Positions 15,533 through 21,784 of a stretch of DNA of 29,380 bases are shown in pieces. The stretch's first letter is position 1. Each line of letters opens with the position of its first letter. A program made the position numbers and the translations under genes. Origin of the DNA: a virus; IMG/VR virus record IMGVR_UViG_3300030380_004737, positions 1 to 29,380 of that record; one strand, given 5' to 3'. A model generated the notes under the pieces. That model ran no database searches. It was not told the DNA's origin and saw only the letters and a program-made list of their open reading frames with translations.

Positions 15533-15955
15533 ATGTACGAAATCAAATGTCTCGAATGCAACGAAATAAACGAAGTGTCTCATCTTGATTGGTCATCAAT
15601 CATTTGTCAACATTGTAAAGAAGAGACCTTCAATCCACATTACAATCAGCCAAGTCTATATGCAGCTCTCGCCGGAATCGATCGAACCATACGCGATCAC
15701 GGTTCAAATCATTATCATACACCTTCGATCAGTCTTACAACCGGCGAGAAGATCAGCATGGCCGAATGGCGCGAGTCTCTTCTTTTCATTCATACACTAA
15801 TTCAAAGGTATACAATCCACATGCAAAGAGACGAGTTCGAAGCCGCTGAATCTTTAGAAGAATACATCGCGCATCAATGTATTCTCTACTTCATTGATAT
15901 CGATAAAAGTATACATGAACACTACGAGATCACAGTCGAAGTAATGACAAGCTAA
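15533..15955 (+). CDS. Zinc-ribbon protein of unknown function (140 residues)
   Basis: The N-terminus MYEIKCLECNEINEVSHLDW followed by CQHCKEE gives a CxxC...CxxC zinc ribbon in the first 30 residues. A mostly helical domain follows (SLYAALAGIDRTIRDHGSNH, then a helical stretch with FIHTLIQRYTIHMQRDEFEA) with many His residues. Zinc ribbons in small phage proteins often bind nucleic acid or host polymerase, but nothing specific can be claimed here. The gene uses the 47-bp leader. Confidence 0.65.
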   Translation: MYEIKCLECNEINEVSHLDWSSIICQHCKEETFNPHYNQPSLYAALAGIDRTIRDHGSNHYHTPSISLTTGEKISMAEWRESLLFIHTLIQRYTIHMQRDEFEAAESLEEYIAHQCILYFIDIDKSIHEHYEITVEVMTS

Positions 15956-15969
15956 TCGAAGCTTGTGTC

Positions 15970-15988
15970 TTCACCTGATATCGGTGAA
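15970..15988 (+). other. Hairpin in the leader of the next small gene
   Basis: TTCACC (15970-15975) and GGTGAA (15983-15988) form a perfect six-pair stem with a TGATATC loop, in the 78-base gap before ATG16034. No T run follows, so it is more likely a leader or processing structure than a terminator. Confidence 0.4.
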
Positions 15989-16033
15989 CTGATGAGATCA
16001 AGATAGATCGAAACACTCAAAGGAAAAATCAAA

Positions 16034-16240
16034 ATGGAATATTTATTCAAAAAATACAAAATCAAAAATAAAACCCTTGTAAAAAACGCACTTATGGGAA
16101 GTGATTATGGAGTATTGATCTTTCTTGTCGATCATGCTGAAGTTAGCTTTGAAGGTGCTGTTCATCTTTTGCTTACTCTCAAGCCGGAAATCCTTCAGCA
16201 AAATCTCAAAGCCTTTTTTTATGGAGAAGAAAATGTCTAA
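16034..16240 (+). CDS. Unknown early protein (68 residues)
   Basis: The product MEYLFKKYKIKNKTLVKNAL has a basic start, then a hydrophobic stretch (GVLIFLVDHAEVSFEGAVHL) and a C-terminal helix. Its start lies behind a 22-base leader (16012-16033) that is the same as the one before ATG14826 and includes AAAGGAAAA. The 3' end overlaps the next gene by eight bases. No family is recognised. Confidence 0.6.
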   Translation: MEYLFKKYKIKNKTLVKNALMGSDYGVLIFLVDHAEVSFEGAVHLLLTLKPEILQQNLKAFFYGEENV

Positions 16241-16727
16241 AAGAGAAAGAGTCACTAACCTTGCCAAGGTTCAACAGTACAAAAGATCATGTTATGTTCC
16301 TTGGCTTTCTGGTGTCGCTGGAATGTCAGAAGAGAAGGCTCTTCAAAAGCTTGAGCGTTATGTCGATGCTGTTGTTCGTCTTTATCGTTGCCCAATTTCT
16401 GATCGAATCAGGAAAGAAGGTATCACACAAGAACTAACCGACAAACTGATCGCGCGCGATGGAAAAGCGGTATTCACTAAAGATCTCGATCTATACCAAA
16501 ATAACAGATTCAAGAACATGTGTTATTGGTATCAGTTGCCAACATTAAACGAGTTGAGCGGATGTCCCGCTCATTATTTGGGTGTTTGTAAGCAGATCGG
16601 CCGCTTGACTGTTAATCGAATAGATCAGTGTTTGATCGATCATGGTTTTGAAGGTCTTGTTTGGGATGAAAAATGTCTTCCTTCTACATGGTACAAAGTA
16701 GATCTAACAACCAAAAAAAGAATCTAA
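16233..16727 (+). CDS. Unknown early protein (164 residues), cysteine-containing
   Basis: I chose ATG16233 (MSKRERVTNLAKVQQYKRSC) because GGAG at 16223-16226 is six bases upstream. An in-frame ATG at 16221 would add MEKK, and a start at 16125 would lie deep in the previous gene. The protein is helical early (EEKALQKLERYVDAVVRLYR) and has scattered Cys (CPISDR, CYWYQLP, CPAHYLGVC, EKCLP). There is no recognisable catalytic motif. The end DEKCLPSTWYKVDLTTKKRI is basic. Confidence 0.6.
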   Translation: MSKRERVTNLAKVQQYKRSCYVPWLSGVAGMSEEKALQKLERYVDAVVRLYRCPISDRIRKEGITQELTDKLIARDGKAVFTKDLDLYQNNRFKNMCYWYQLPTLNELSGCPAHYLGVCKQIGRLTVNRIDQCLIDHGFEGLVWDEKCLPSTWYKVDLTTKKRI

Positions 16728-16735
16728 AACCTACA

Positions 16736-16782
16736 GCCTGAGTAAGCTTTTCAACTGCTCAACACTCAACACTAAAAGGAAA
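16736..16782 (+). repeat. 47-bp start-associated leader repeat, copy 3
   Basis: Identical to 14994-15040 and 15479-15525, and it begins nine bases after the stop at 16727. It supplies the ribosome binding site of the HNH gene (ATG16788). Confidence 0.95.
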
Positions 16783-16787
16783 ATCAA

Positions 16788-17156
16788 ATGTCAAAGAACG
16801 GAAGCAAATGGATCGCCGTCGAGAGACGTTGGCAAATATATTCGAGAGATAATCTCGCATGTGTATATTGCTGGTCTTGTGAAGACCTTACTCTCGACCA
16901 TGTCGATCCGACTCGCCGAAAAACTTGGAACGGTCGAGATATTGAAGATCATTCAAATGATAACTTGGTCACATGTTGTCGAAGTTGCAACAGCAAAAAA
17001 CACACAAAGAGTCTTGATCAGTTTGCACCTCCGGCGATTGTTGCAAAGGTTCGGCTTCAGCTGGCTCTCGATATTCCAGATCATATAACCGCTATGAAAC
17101 AAAAAACAGCCTATCAGACGATCGGCCAACTTCCACTTTTTCAAGAGGTAGCATAA
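16788..17156 (+). CDS. HNH endonuclease-like protein
   Basis: A 122-residue protein with an HNH core: RRWQIYSRDNLACVYC, then LTLDHVDP with the first His-Asp pair, NDNLVTCCRSCNSKKHTKSL with the Asn, His-side and zinc Cys residues. The two CxxC pairs (CVYC and CRSC) would hold a structural zinc. HNH proteins cut or nick DNA and serve phages as homing, packaging or repair nucleases. It is far from the terminase genes here, so a packaging role is less obvious. Its stop overlaps the next start (TAATG at 17154-17158). Confidence 0.82.
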   Translation: MSKNGSKWIAVERRWQIYSRDNLACVYCWSCEDLTLDHVDPTRRKTWNGRDIEDHSNDNLVTCCRSCNSKKHTKSLDQFAPPAIVAKVRLQLALDIPDHITAMKQKTAYQTIGQLPLFQEVA

Positions 17157-17437
17157 TGAAACACGCCCAACTATTTAAGACATCAGCATATTATATAAGC
17201 AAATTCGATCTCATTGTTGAAGATGTCCGCATGAGCGGATCGGTCCTCAATATCTACGTAACCAGATCAAGCTTCTATCAGGCTTGGACTGATATAAAAC
17301 CAGTCTTTGAGACATCAACGATCAGGACTAACTATCAAGGAATAAAGATACAATCATTCAAGCGAGACTATAAGAATCAACTATCATCAAACATTTGTGT
17401 TTGGTGTACAACACTAACCGAGGAAAAAATCAAATGA
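17156..17437 (+). CDS. Unknown protein (93 residues)
   Basis: The product begins MKHAQLFKTSAYYISKFDLI and has an alternating pattern (VEDVRMSGSVLNIYVTRSSF, YQGIKIQSFKRDYKNQ) suggesting a small beta-rich fold, with a Cys pair CVWC near the end. It overlaps the HNH gene by one base and the zinc-ribbon gene by four (ATGA at 17434-17437). The ribosome binding leader of the next gene is embedded in its last codons. No family is recognised. Confidence 0.6.
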   Translation: MKHAQLFKTSAYYISKFDLIVEDVRMSGSVLNIYVTRSSFYQAWTDIKPVFETSTIRTNYQGIKIQSFKRDYKNQLSSNICVWCTTLTEEKIK

Positions 17438-17688
17438 AATGTACAAAATGCGGATATAAAAACAAGACTCTTAGAAAGTCTCTAACCTGTAAATATTGCG
17501 GATCCGATTTGATACCGGCCGGCGATGACAAGAACTTCAAGACCTATTCTTTCAAAGATGATCCGGTCATCATGGCCGAGCTTGACAGGATAGGTTCAAT
17601 TCTTAGCGAGTCACGAAAAGGAAAGGTGACCAGATCCAAATTGATCCGGTTAGCAGTTCGGCAGCTCTCTAAGGAGTTGCAATCATGA
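17434..17688 (+). CDS. Zinc-ribbon protein with ribbon-helix-helix-like C-terminus
   Basis: An 84-residue protein from ATG17434, with AGGAAAA at 17421 as Shine-Dalgarno. A start further upstream in this frame would lie inside the preceding gene. MKCTKCGYKN and CKYCGSD form a CxxC...CxxC zinc ribbon. The C-terminal ADD-type helical part KGKVTRSKLIRLAVRQLSKE resembles ribbon-helix-helix or Arc-type DNA-binding ends. This combination suggests a small DNA-binding regulator. It overlaps the upstream gene and the 23-residue peptide downstream by four bases each, so these genes are translationally coupled. Confidence 0.65.
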   Translation: MKCTKCGYKNKTLRKSLTCKYCGSDLIPAGDDKNFKTYSFKDDPVIMAELDRIGSILSESRKGKVTRSKLIRLAVRQLSKELQS

Positions 17689-17756
17689 GCGACGAAAACT
17701 TTGTTGATATTCTTGTGATGTCACTTGTGATCTTTGGAATCGTATTTTTCATTTGA
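17685..17756 (+). CDS. 23-residue single-pass membrane peptide
   Basis: The product has an acidic start MSDENFVD and a hydrophobic helix ILVMSLVIFGIVFFI that runs to its end. A strong Shine-Dalgarno AAGGAG (17671-17676) lies eight bases before ATG17685, and the start overlaps the previous stop (ATGA). Good translation signals and a clean membrane segment argue that it is real. It could act as a small membrane effector or a pinholin-like or antiholin-like peptide, but no function is demonstrated. The last codons overlap a promoter -35 box. Confidence 0.55.
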   Translation: MSDENFVDILVMSLVIFGIVFFI

Positions 17757-17781
17757 CCATAGATCACGAAAAAGCTATAAC
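17753..17781 (+). promoter_or_regulatory. sigma70-like promoter ahead of the fibre unit
   Basis: TTGACC (17753-17758) and TATAAC (17776-17781) are spaced by 17 bases, the best promoter match I see in the window. Transcription would begin near 17788, only about 30 bases before a terminator hairpin. Confidence 0.6.
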
Positions 17782-17819
17782 TCTATAACATGGATCTTGA
17801 TTATCCTTGTTGAGTGTTT

Positions 17820-17858
17820 AGCGGTCCGTAATGGGCCGCTTTTTTTTTCTTTTTTTTT
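17820..17858 (+). terminator. Strong terminator-like hairpin between promoter and tail-fibre genes
   Basis: AGCGGTCC (17820-17827) pairs with GGGCCGCT (17833-17840) around a GTAAT loop, with one G-U pair, and an almost unbroken T tract of 18 bases follows to 17858. The first fibre gene starts at 17869, which leaves no room for a promoter in between. It can end the early transcript and attenuate the fibre transcript. Confidence 0.85.
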
Positions 17859-17868
17859 GGGCTGACAT

Positions 17869-18267
17869 ATGAGAATATTATCAAAGACAATTACAAGCTC
17901 GGTGATCGGTGTATCATCGACAATGGATGTCAACAAGAAGATCGACGTCGATCTTGACTTTAACTTTCGATCGGTGTTCAATGGAATACTTCGCGGACTT
18001 TGGATCAGGGTATCAAGTGCGGCCTCATCACCGACCGCTATGACAATTCGACTCGCTGAAGATACATCAGGAGACAAGATCATAATTCCAGATACTGATT
18101 CTGCGATCGCGTTCGGTTTGACAACTACTTCCAGTGGTGCGGCTGTCTATTCGATCGATATGCGATATGTATCAAGTGAAGCCGAGAAGCTTTATCTTTT
18201 TTTGAATACTGATACAGGAACAGTGAATATCGATTCTGTTACTTTGACTTATGAGGTGACATCATGA
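17869..18267 (+). CDS. Putative tail-fibre-associated beta-sandwich protein
   Basis: A 132-residue protein that starts 11 bases after the terminator T tract in the context GGGCTGACATATG. It is strand-rich: MRILSKTITSSVIGVSSTMD, FNGILRGLWIRVSSAAS, MTIRLAEDTSGDKIIIPD, AVYSIDMRYVSSEAEKLYLF, and a last strand VNIDSVTLTYEVTS. The pattern resembles a jelly-roll or carbohydrate-binding-like domain. It overlaps the next gene by four bases, and the three genes to 20368 form a fibre unit. The role is inferred from the neighbours. Confidence 0.5.
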   Translation: MRILSKTITSSVIGVSSTMDVNKKIDVDLDFNFRSVFNGILRGLWIRVSSAASSPTAMTIRLAEDTSGDKIIIPDTDSAIAFGLTTTSSGAAVYSIDMRYVSSEAEKLYLFLNTDTGTVNIDSVTLTYEVTS

Positions 18268-18521
18268 TATCGAATGTCTTTACAAGAAACGGTGGTTCGA
18301 ATGGTCGATCTTTTGATATGATAGATCTCAGCGATCAAATTGATAGTTCTCGAAGGATTTTCTCACTTAAAGCTTTTCGCCGTGGTAGTATACTTGTGTT
18401 CTTCAATGGACTCGCACAAAGAAATGGCGTTGAAATTATAGAACTATCTCGATCAACCTTTCAGACATCTTTCGTCCCTTCCACGGGATCCACTCTTCTT
18501 GTATTCTATCAACCTTTATAG
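18264..18521 (+). CDS. Small fibre-unit protein resembling the C-terminal domain of the long fibre
   Basis: An 85-residue protein: MISNVFTRNGGSNGRSFDMI, then FSLKAFRRGSILVFFNGLAQ, GVEIIELSRSTFQT, and STGSTLLVFYQPL. The VFFNGLAQ segment and the hydrophobic end parallel VFRNGLRCKK and DSIIVDYLT in the last 75 residues of the neighbouring fibre, so both probably share a small beta-sandwich. It overlaps the upstream gene (ATGA at 18264-18267) and ends 11 bases before the fibre. It may be a fibre-tip or assembly protein. Confidence 0.5.
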   Translation: MISNVFTRNGGSNGRSFDMIDLSDQIDSSRRIFSLKAFRRGSILVFFNGLAQRNGVEIIELSRSTFQTSFVPSTGSTLLVFYQPL

Positions 18522-18532
18522 GAGTTCCACAA

Positions 18533-20368
18533 ATGGCCATTCAAATCATAGCCGATCAGATAAAAAACGGTGAAGTCACAAATGACAAGCTCGCCGGATC
18601 AATCCAACCCGCAAAGCTCGATCTTTCTCAAGTTTTCGGTTTTACCGCAATACCAACAATTAACGCTACACCGACAGCAGCAAATCAAGTCGTTAGCAAA
18701 TCTTATGTCGATAACAAACTACAAGGTCTTTCTTGGCATGACAGTGTGAGAGTTTTATCTACTTCTAATATAGACATTTCAGACGCGCCGGCGACCATCG
18801 ACGGAATCAGCATGGCCGCGGATGATAGAGTTCTTTTGACTGGTCAAAGTACTGGATCAGAAAATGGGATCTATGTTTGGAGTTCAGCCGGTGGAGCCAT
18901 GGCCCGAGCCGCGGATGCGGACACCTTTGCCGAGTTGCAATCAGCCGCAGTGTTCATACGAGAGGGTACGTCGGCCGATAAAGGTTATCTTCAAGCGGCC
19001 GAACTTTCGAGTTTTGCTTCTCAAAGCTGGATCTTGTTTTCATCCACAAACGGCGGTCGACAAGCCGGCGACGGTTTGGATCTTGCAAGTAATACTCTAA
19101 ATGTCCTTTTTGATAATTCATCGATCAAACTTGATGGAAGCGGAAGACTGAAAGTAAAGGACAATGGTATAACAAATGACATGTTGCAAGGTTCGGTGGA
19201 AAACAGTAAACTTTCAAACAGTAGCATCACCGTGAACGCTGGATCAGGATTAAGTGGAGGAGGAAACACCCAACTAGGAGCCAGTGTAACAGTCGCAGCC
19301 GCGGCCGCGGATTCTTCGATCGACGTTGGAGCCGGTGGAATCTCTGTGGCAAATGCAGGAGTCACCGCGGCCAAACTTGCAGCAAATGCCGTCCAAACTG
19401 GAAACATTGTCGATGCAAATGTCACCTTGGTAAAAGTTGAAAATGTTGCAGCTGGCAAAGTGATCATGGGAAATGCCTCGAACAGACCAACCGCGACCGC
19501 TATTTCTGGAGATATCGCGATTTCAAACGCTGGAGCCGTTACGATTCAAGCCGGTGCAGTCGAGAACTCAATGTTAAGTGGATCTATTGAAAATGCAAAG
19601 CTTCAGAATTCGGCGGTGACTCTTTCCGGCGGTGATGGAGTTTCGATTCCATCCGGCGCGATTGCTCTCGGTGGTTCAAAAACTGTTAACTTACAACTTG
19701 ATGGATCAAGTCTCAGCAAGTCCGGATCAGGTTTGAAGATTGCCGACGCTGGAGTCGGATCGGCTCAACTACAAGACGACAGTTGCTCAACCGCAAAAAT
19801 ACCAGACTCGGCCGTAACAAATGACAAGCTCGCTTCGTCTTCTGTGTCCGTGGTAAGCGGTGATGGACTCCAAGGAGGAGGATCTTTGAGTCTCGGCGGA
19901 ACCTTGACACTCGCGATCGATCTCGATGGCTCGTCTCTTGCGCTCGATTCTACAAATGGTCTTTCAGTTGCGGCCGGCGGTATTCAAACCAGCATGTTGG
20001 CGGCCAACTGCGTTAACGCTGCAGCCATACAAAACAACGCAGTCGGAAGCTCGGAAATCGCCGATGATGCGGTCGGATCTACTGAACTCGCTTCAGGTGC
20101 AGTTTTAATCGAGAAGGTAGGCTTCCGAGCTTACACCGAATCATTCAGTGGAACCACGAACACCAAATATGATCTTGGTCGTGCTGTCAATGCTAACTTC
20201 TTTGATCGAGTGCAAGTATTCCGAAACGGTCTTCGTTGTAAGAAGGTTGCTTCACCTTCTGACAGTTCAGAATATAGTGTTGCCAACGATGGAACCTCTT
20301 CAGTGTGTGCTGTCACTTTCGGAGCCGCTCCAAATGGTGATTCTATTATCGTTGATTATCTGACATAG
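18533..20368 (+). CDS. Tail fibre / receptor-binding protein with VTNDKLA-type repeats
   Basis: A 611-residue protein with AGGAG at Shine-Dalgarno distance. The start IADQIKNGEVTNDKLAGSIQ is followed by a globular stretch around residues 60-180 (VSKSYVDNKLQGLSWHDSVR is typical of phage fibre N-terminal parts). Then come many fibrous repeats: ITNDMLQGSVENSKL, GITAGV-type steps, AVENSMLSGSIENAKL, AVTNDKLASSS, AVGSSEIADDAVGSTELASG. A C-terminal domain of about 75 residues contains NFFDRVQVFRNGLRCKK. Such fibres are trimeric and bind host receptors with the C-terminal tip. Terminators follow at 20374-20452. Confidence 0.85.
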   Translation: MAIQIIADQIKNGEVTNDKLAGSIQPAKLDLSQVFGFTAIPTINATPTAANQVVSKSYVDNKLQGLSWHDSVRVLSTSNIDISDAPATIDGISMAADDRVLLTGQSTGSENGIYVWSSAGGAMARAADADTFAELQSAAVFIREGTSADKGYLQAAELSSFASQSWILFSSTNGGRQAGDGLDLASNTLNVLFDNSSIKLDGSGRLKVKDNGITNDMLQGSVENSKLSNSSITVNAGSGLSGGGNTQLGASVTVAAAAADSSIDVGAGGISVANAGVTAAKLAANAVQTGNIVDANVTLVKVENVAAGKVIMGNASNRPTATAISGDIAISNAGAVTIQAGAVENSMLSGSIENAKLQNSAVTLSGGDGVSIPSGAIALGGSKTVNLQLDGSSLSKSGSGLKIADAGVGSAQLQDDSCSTAKIPDSAVTNDKLASSSVSVVSGDGLQGGGSLSLGGTLTLAIDLDGSSLALDSTNGLSVAAGGIQTSMLAANCVNAAAIQNNAVGSSEIADDAVGSTELASGAVLIEKVGFRAYTESFSGTTNTKYDLGRAVNANFFDRVQVFRNGLRCKKVASPSDSSEYSVANDGTSSVCAVTFGAAPNGDSIIVDYLT

Positions 20369-20373
20369 AGAAC

Positions 20374-20412
20374 GGTCGCGAACAACTAAAAAGTTGTTTC
20401 TCCTTTGCGACC
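20374..20412 (+). other. Nested hairpin directly after the fibre stop
   Basis: The outer stem GGTCGC/GCGACC (20374-20379 with 20407-20412) encloses an inner stem AACAACT/AGTTGTT (20381-20387 with 20392-20398). It precedes a true terminator by three bases and may stabilise the 3' end or take part in termination. Confidence 0.55.
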
Positions 20413-20414
20413 AG

Positions 20415-20452
20415 CCGCCGATCTGGAGTCAGCCCCATGATCGGCGGTTTTT
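20415..20452 (+). terminator. Rho-independent terminator after the tail-fibre gene
   Basis: CCGCCGATC (20415-20423) pairs perfectly with GATCGGCGG (20439-20447), loop 15 bases, followed by TTTTTC. It closes the fibre unit. Confidence 0.85.
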
Positions 20453-20466
20453 CTTTCCTCCTTCTA

Positions 20467-20579
20467 AGTGGTTGAACCAATTATCTAACCTTCAAATCTC
20501 TGCCGTTTTCTTTGCGAGAGCTGCAGCTCTATACACAAAGATCGCTGAGGTTTCGATCTTACATATTGGTTCAACCACT
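20467..20579. repeat. 113-bp palindromic element, copy B (inverted partner of 14423-14535)
   Basis: Its ends AGTGGTTGAACCAAT (20467-20481) and ATTGGTTCAACCACT (20565-20579) are exact inverted repeats of each other, and the centre is AGAGCTGCAGCTCT (20517-20530). The sequence is the reverse complement of copy A with about four internal differences over 109 bases. Where the outer base of one arm differs from copy A (T to G), the opposite arm changes to match (A to C), which preserves pairing. It lies in the gene-free stretch 20369-20861, between the fibre terminators and the next promoter region. Confidence 0.9.
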
Positions 20580-20651
20580 AAAACCGATCCAAAAATCGAT
20601 TCTAAGATCATCCGGATATATTGACCTATCAATCGAATATAGATCCAAGAT

Positions 20652-20699
20652 TTGACAAGAAACATTTGATTTTTGACCGCAAAACGTGTTACATAACAT
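20652..20699 (+). promoter_or_regulatory. Promoter-like region with three -35-like hexamers
   Basis: TTGACA (20652-20657), TTGATT (20666-20671) and TTGACC (20673-20678) are followed by TTACAT (20689-20694, 17 bases from TTGATT) and TAACAT (20694-20699, 15 bases from TTGACC). No single pair is ideal. Transcription from here would leave a leader of about 160 AT-rich bases before ATG20862. Apart from this, the hairpins, the palindromic element and the leader, I see nothing else in 20369-20861. Confidence 0.4.
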
Positions 20700-20827
20700 C
20701 GTAGTGTTAGTAATTGTTCCTATGTCTGGATTATTTTAATTTTATTCATAGAAACACAAAAATAGTAAATTTTTATCAAAAAAATAAAACTAAAAACAAA
20801 AAAAAACTACTAACCTCCGCCAAAAGG

Positions 20828-20861
20828 CAAACACTCAACACTCAAAAAAAGGATAATCAAT
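20828..20861 (+). promoter_or_regulatory. Start-associated leader (variant) before the 20862 gene
   Basis: AACACTCAACACTC is followed by a run of A, AGGATAATCAAT and ATG20862. It is a variant of the leader found at seven starts in the genome, here outside the early block. Confidence 0.55.
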
Positions 20862-21578
20862 ATGAGTTTGATTCTTACTCTTGAAGAGAGATACAACATG
20901 TCTCCTCTTGAATCTCGGTTCGTCGATCTTTATAACTCGCACGCATGGCAAACCAGCCAAGATAGAAAGCCGCTCGCGGTTTTCGCCAACATCCCCAACC
21001 CTTCTCGGGTTGATATTTATTTTGAATTGGAGAAGATCGATGAATGGTTACGATCAAAGCAATCGTCGAAACGCTGGAAAGTTAACGAGTGGATCGACTT
21101 CTTGACCAGCTGGCTTGGAAGAGTAAAGCGGCCGAAGCTACAAACCAAGGATCGAGACATAAAGAACATGCCGTACTATATGGTGATGTATGACAAGATA
21201 ATCGAGAGGTCCGCGAATCGGATGGACTTCCCCGAAGAGGTCCGAGAAAAGTACTGGCGCATGTGGTCTTGGTTGACTGAAGGAATTGAGCCAACAAGAA
21301 AGGACCGCTCGAGAGCCGGTAAAGCTATGAAGGAATGGATCGAAAAGATCGCGCTCAACTATGACAAAGAACAAAAGAAAATCTACTATAAAAAGCTGAA
21401 CAAGCTTGTCGAGAGAGGTGATTTCGACAATAACGATATGCTTGACTTCCTCGGCTGTCATTCGGCCGGTGTACTCAATGAAGTACTGGACCTACTATAT
21501 GGTCCAGAACTTGACCGGCCCGATCTGGACAAAATGAGGGCCGATGTTACTTTGCGAATAGATAGGAGTATCTTATGA
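20862..21578 (+). CDS. Unknown 238-residue protein, possibly replication-associated
   Basis: The protein has a segment FELEKIDEWLRSKQSSKRWK, then VNEWIDFLTSWLGRVKRPK. This is like the C-terminal end (EWL..NPKK..KNW..FL.NWLSR) of some phage replication-initiation and DnaD-like proteins. The second half is helical and charged (PEEVREKYWRMWSWLTEGIE, RAGKAMKEWIEKIALNYDKE). It is first in a three-gene unit and is the only replication candidate I can point to. The similarity is weak and judged by eye. It uses the AACACT-type leader with AGGAT as Shine-Dalgarno. Confidence 0.55.
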   Translation: MSLILTLEERYNMSPLESRFVDLYNSHAWQTSQDRKPLAVFANIPNPSRVDIYFELEKIDEWLRSKQSSKRWKVNEWIDFLTSWLGRVKRPKLQTKDRDIKNMPYYMVMYDKIIERSANRMDFPEEVREKYWRMWSWLTEGIEPTRKDRSRAGKAMKEWIEKIALNYDKEQKKIYYKKLNKLVERGDFDNNDMLDFLGCHSAGVLNEVLDLLYGPELDRPDLDKMRADVTLRIDRSIL

Positions 21579-21784
21579 TTATAAGACTATCAAATGATGA
21601 ATGGATAAACTTGAATAATGTCGAGTTGATCACTTTAACACATAGTGAGATATATTATCCAAAAGGGGAGCGTGATAAAATGAGGACACTAAATTTTTAT
21701 TTGACTTCTGAACTGATTCATAGGTATCATGACACTTTTGAAAATATAAAGCTGCTACTCAAAAAATACAACTTGGATTTATAA
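21575..21784 (+). CDS. Unknown protein (69 residues)
   Basis: The product MIIRLSNDEWINLNNVELIT has a strand-rich start, then TLNFYLTSELIHRYHDTFEN and a C-terminal helix. Its start overlaps the stop before (ATGA at 21575-21578) and its stop overlaps the next start. The beta-beta-helix pattern is consistent with a small DNA-binding or protein-binding domain. I do not recognise a family. Confidence 0.6.
   Translation: MIIRLSNDEWINLNNVELITLTHSEIYYPKGERDKMRTLNFYLTSELIHRYHDTFENIKLLLKKYNLDL

Noticed and set aside
14994-16782. CRISPR array from three identical 47-bp repeats
   Set aside because: The copies are 485 and 1257 bases apart with genes between them, always just before a start codon. There are no regular spacers and no cas genes.
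19021-19467. 148-residue minus-strand reading frame
   Set aside because: It is antisense to the repetitive fibre gene, whose Ala/Thr/Gly-rich codons leave the opposite strand open. The low-complexity protein is a shadow.
20394-20624. 76-residue plus-strand reading frame after the fibre
   Set aside because: It covers two terminator hairpins and the palindromic element, and has no ribosome binding site.
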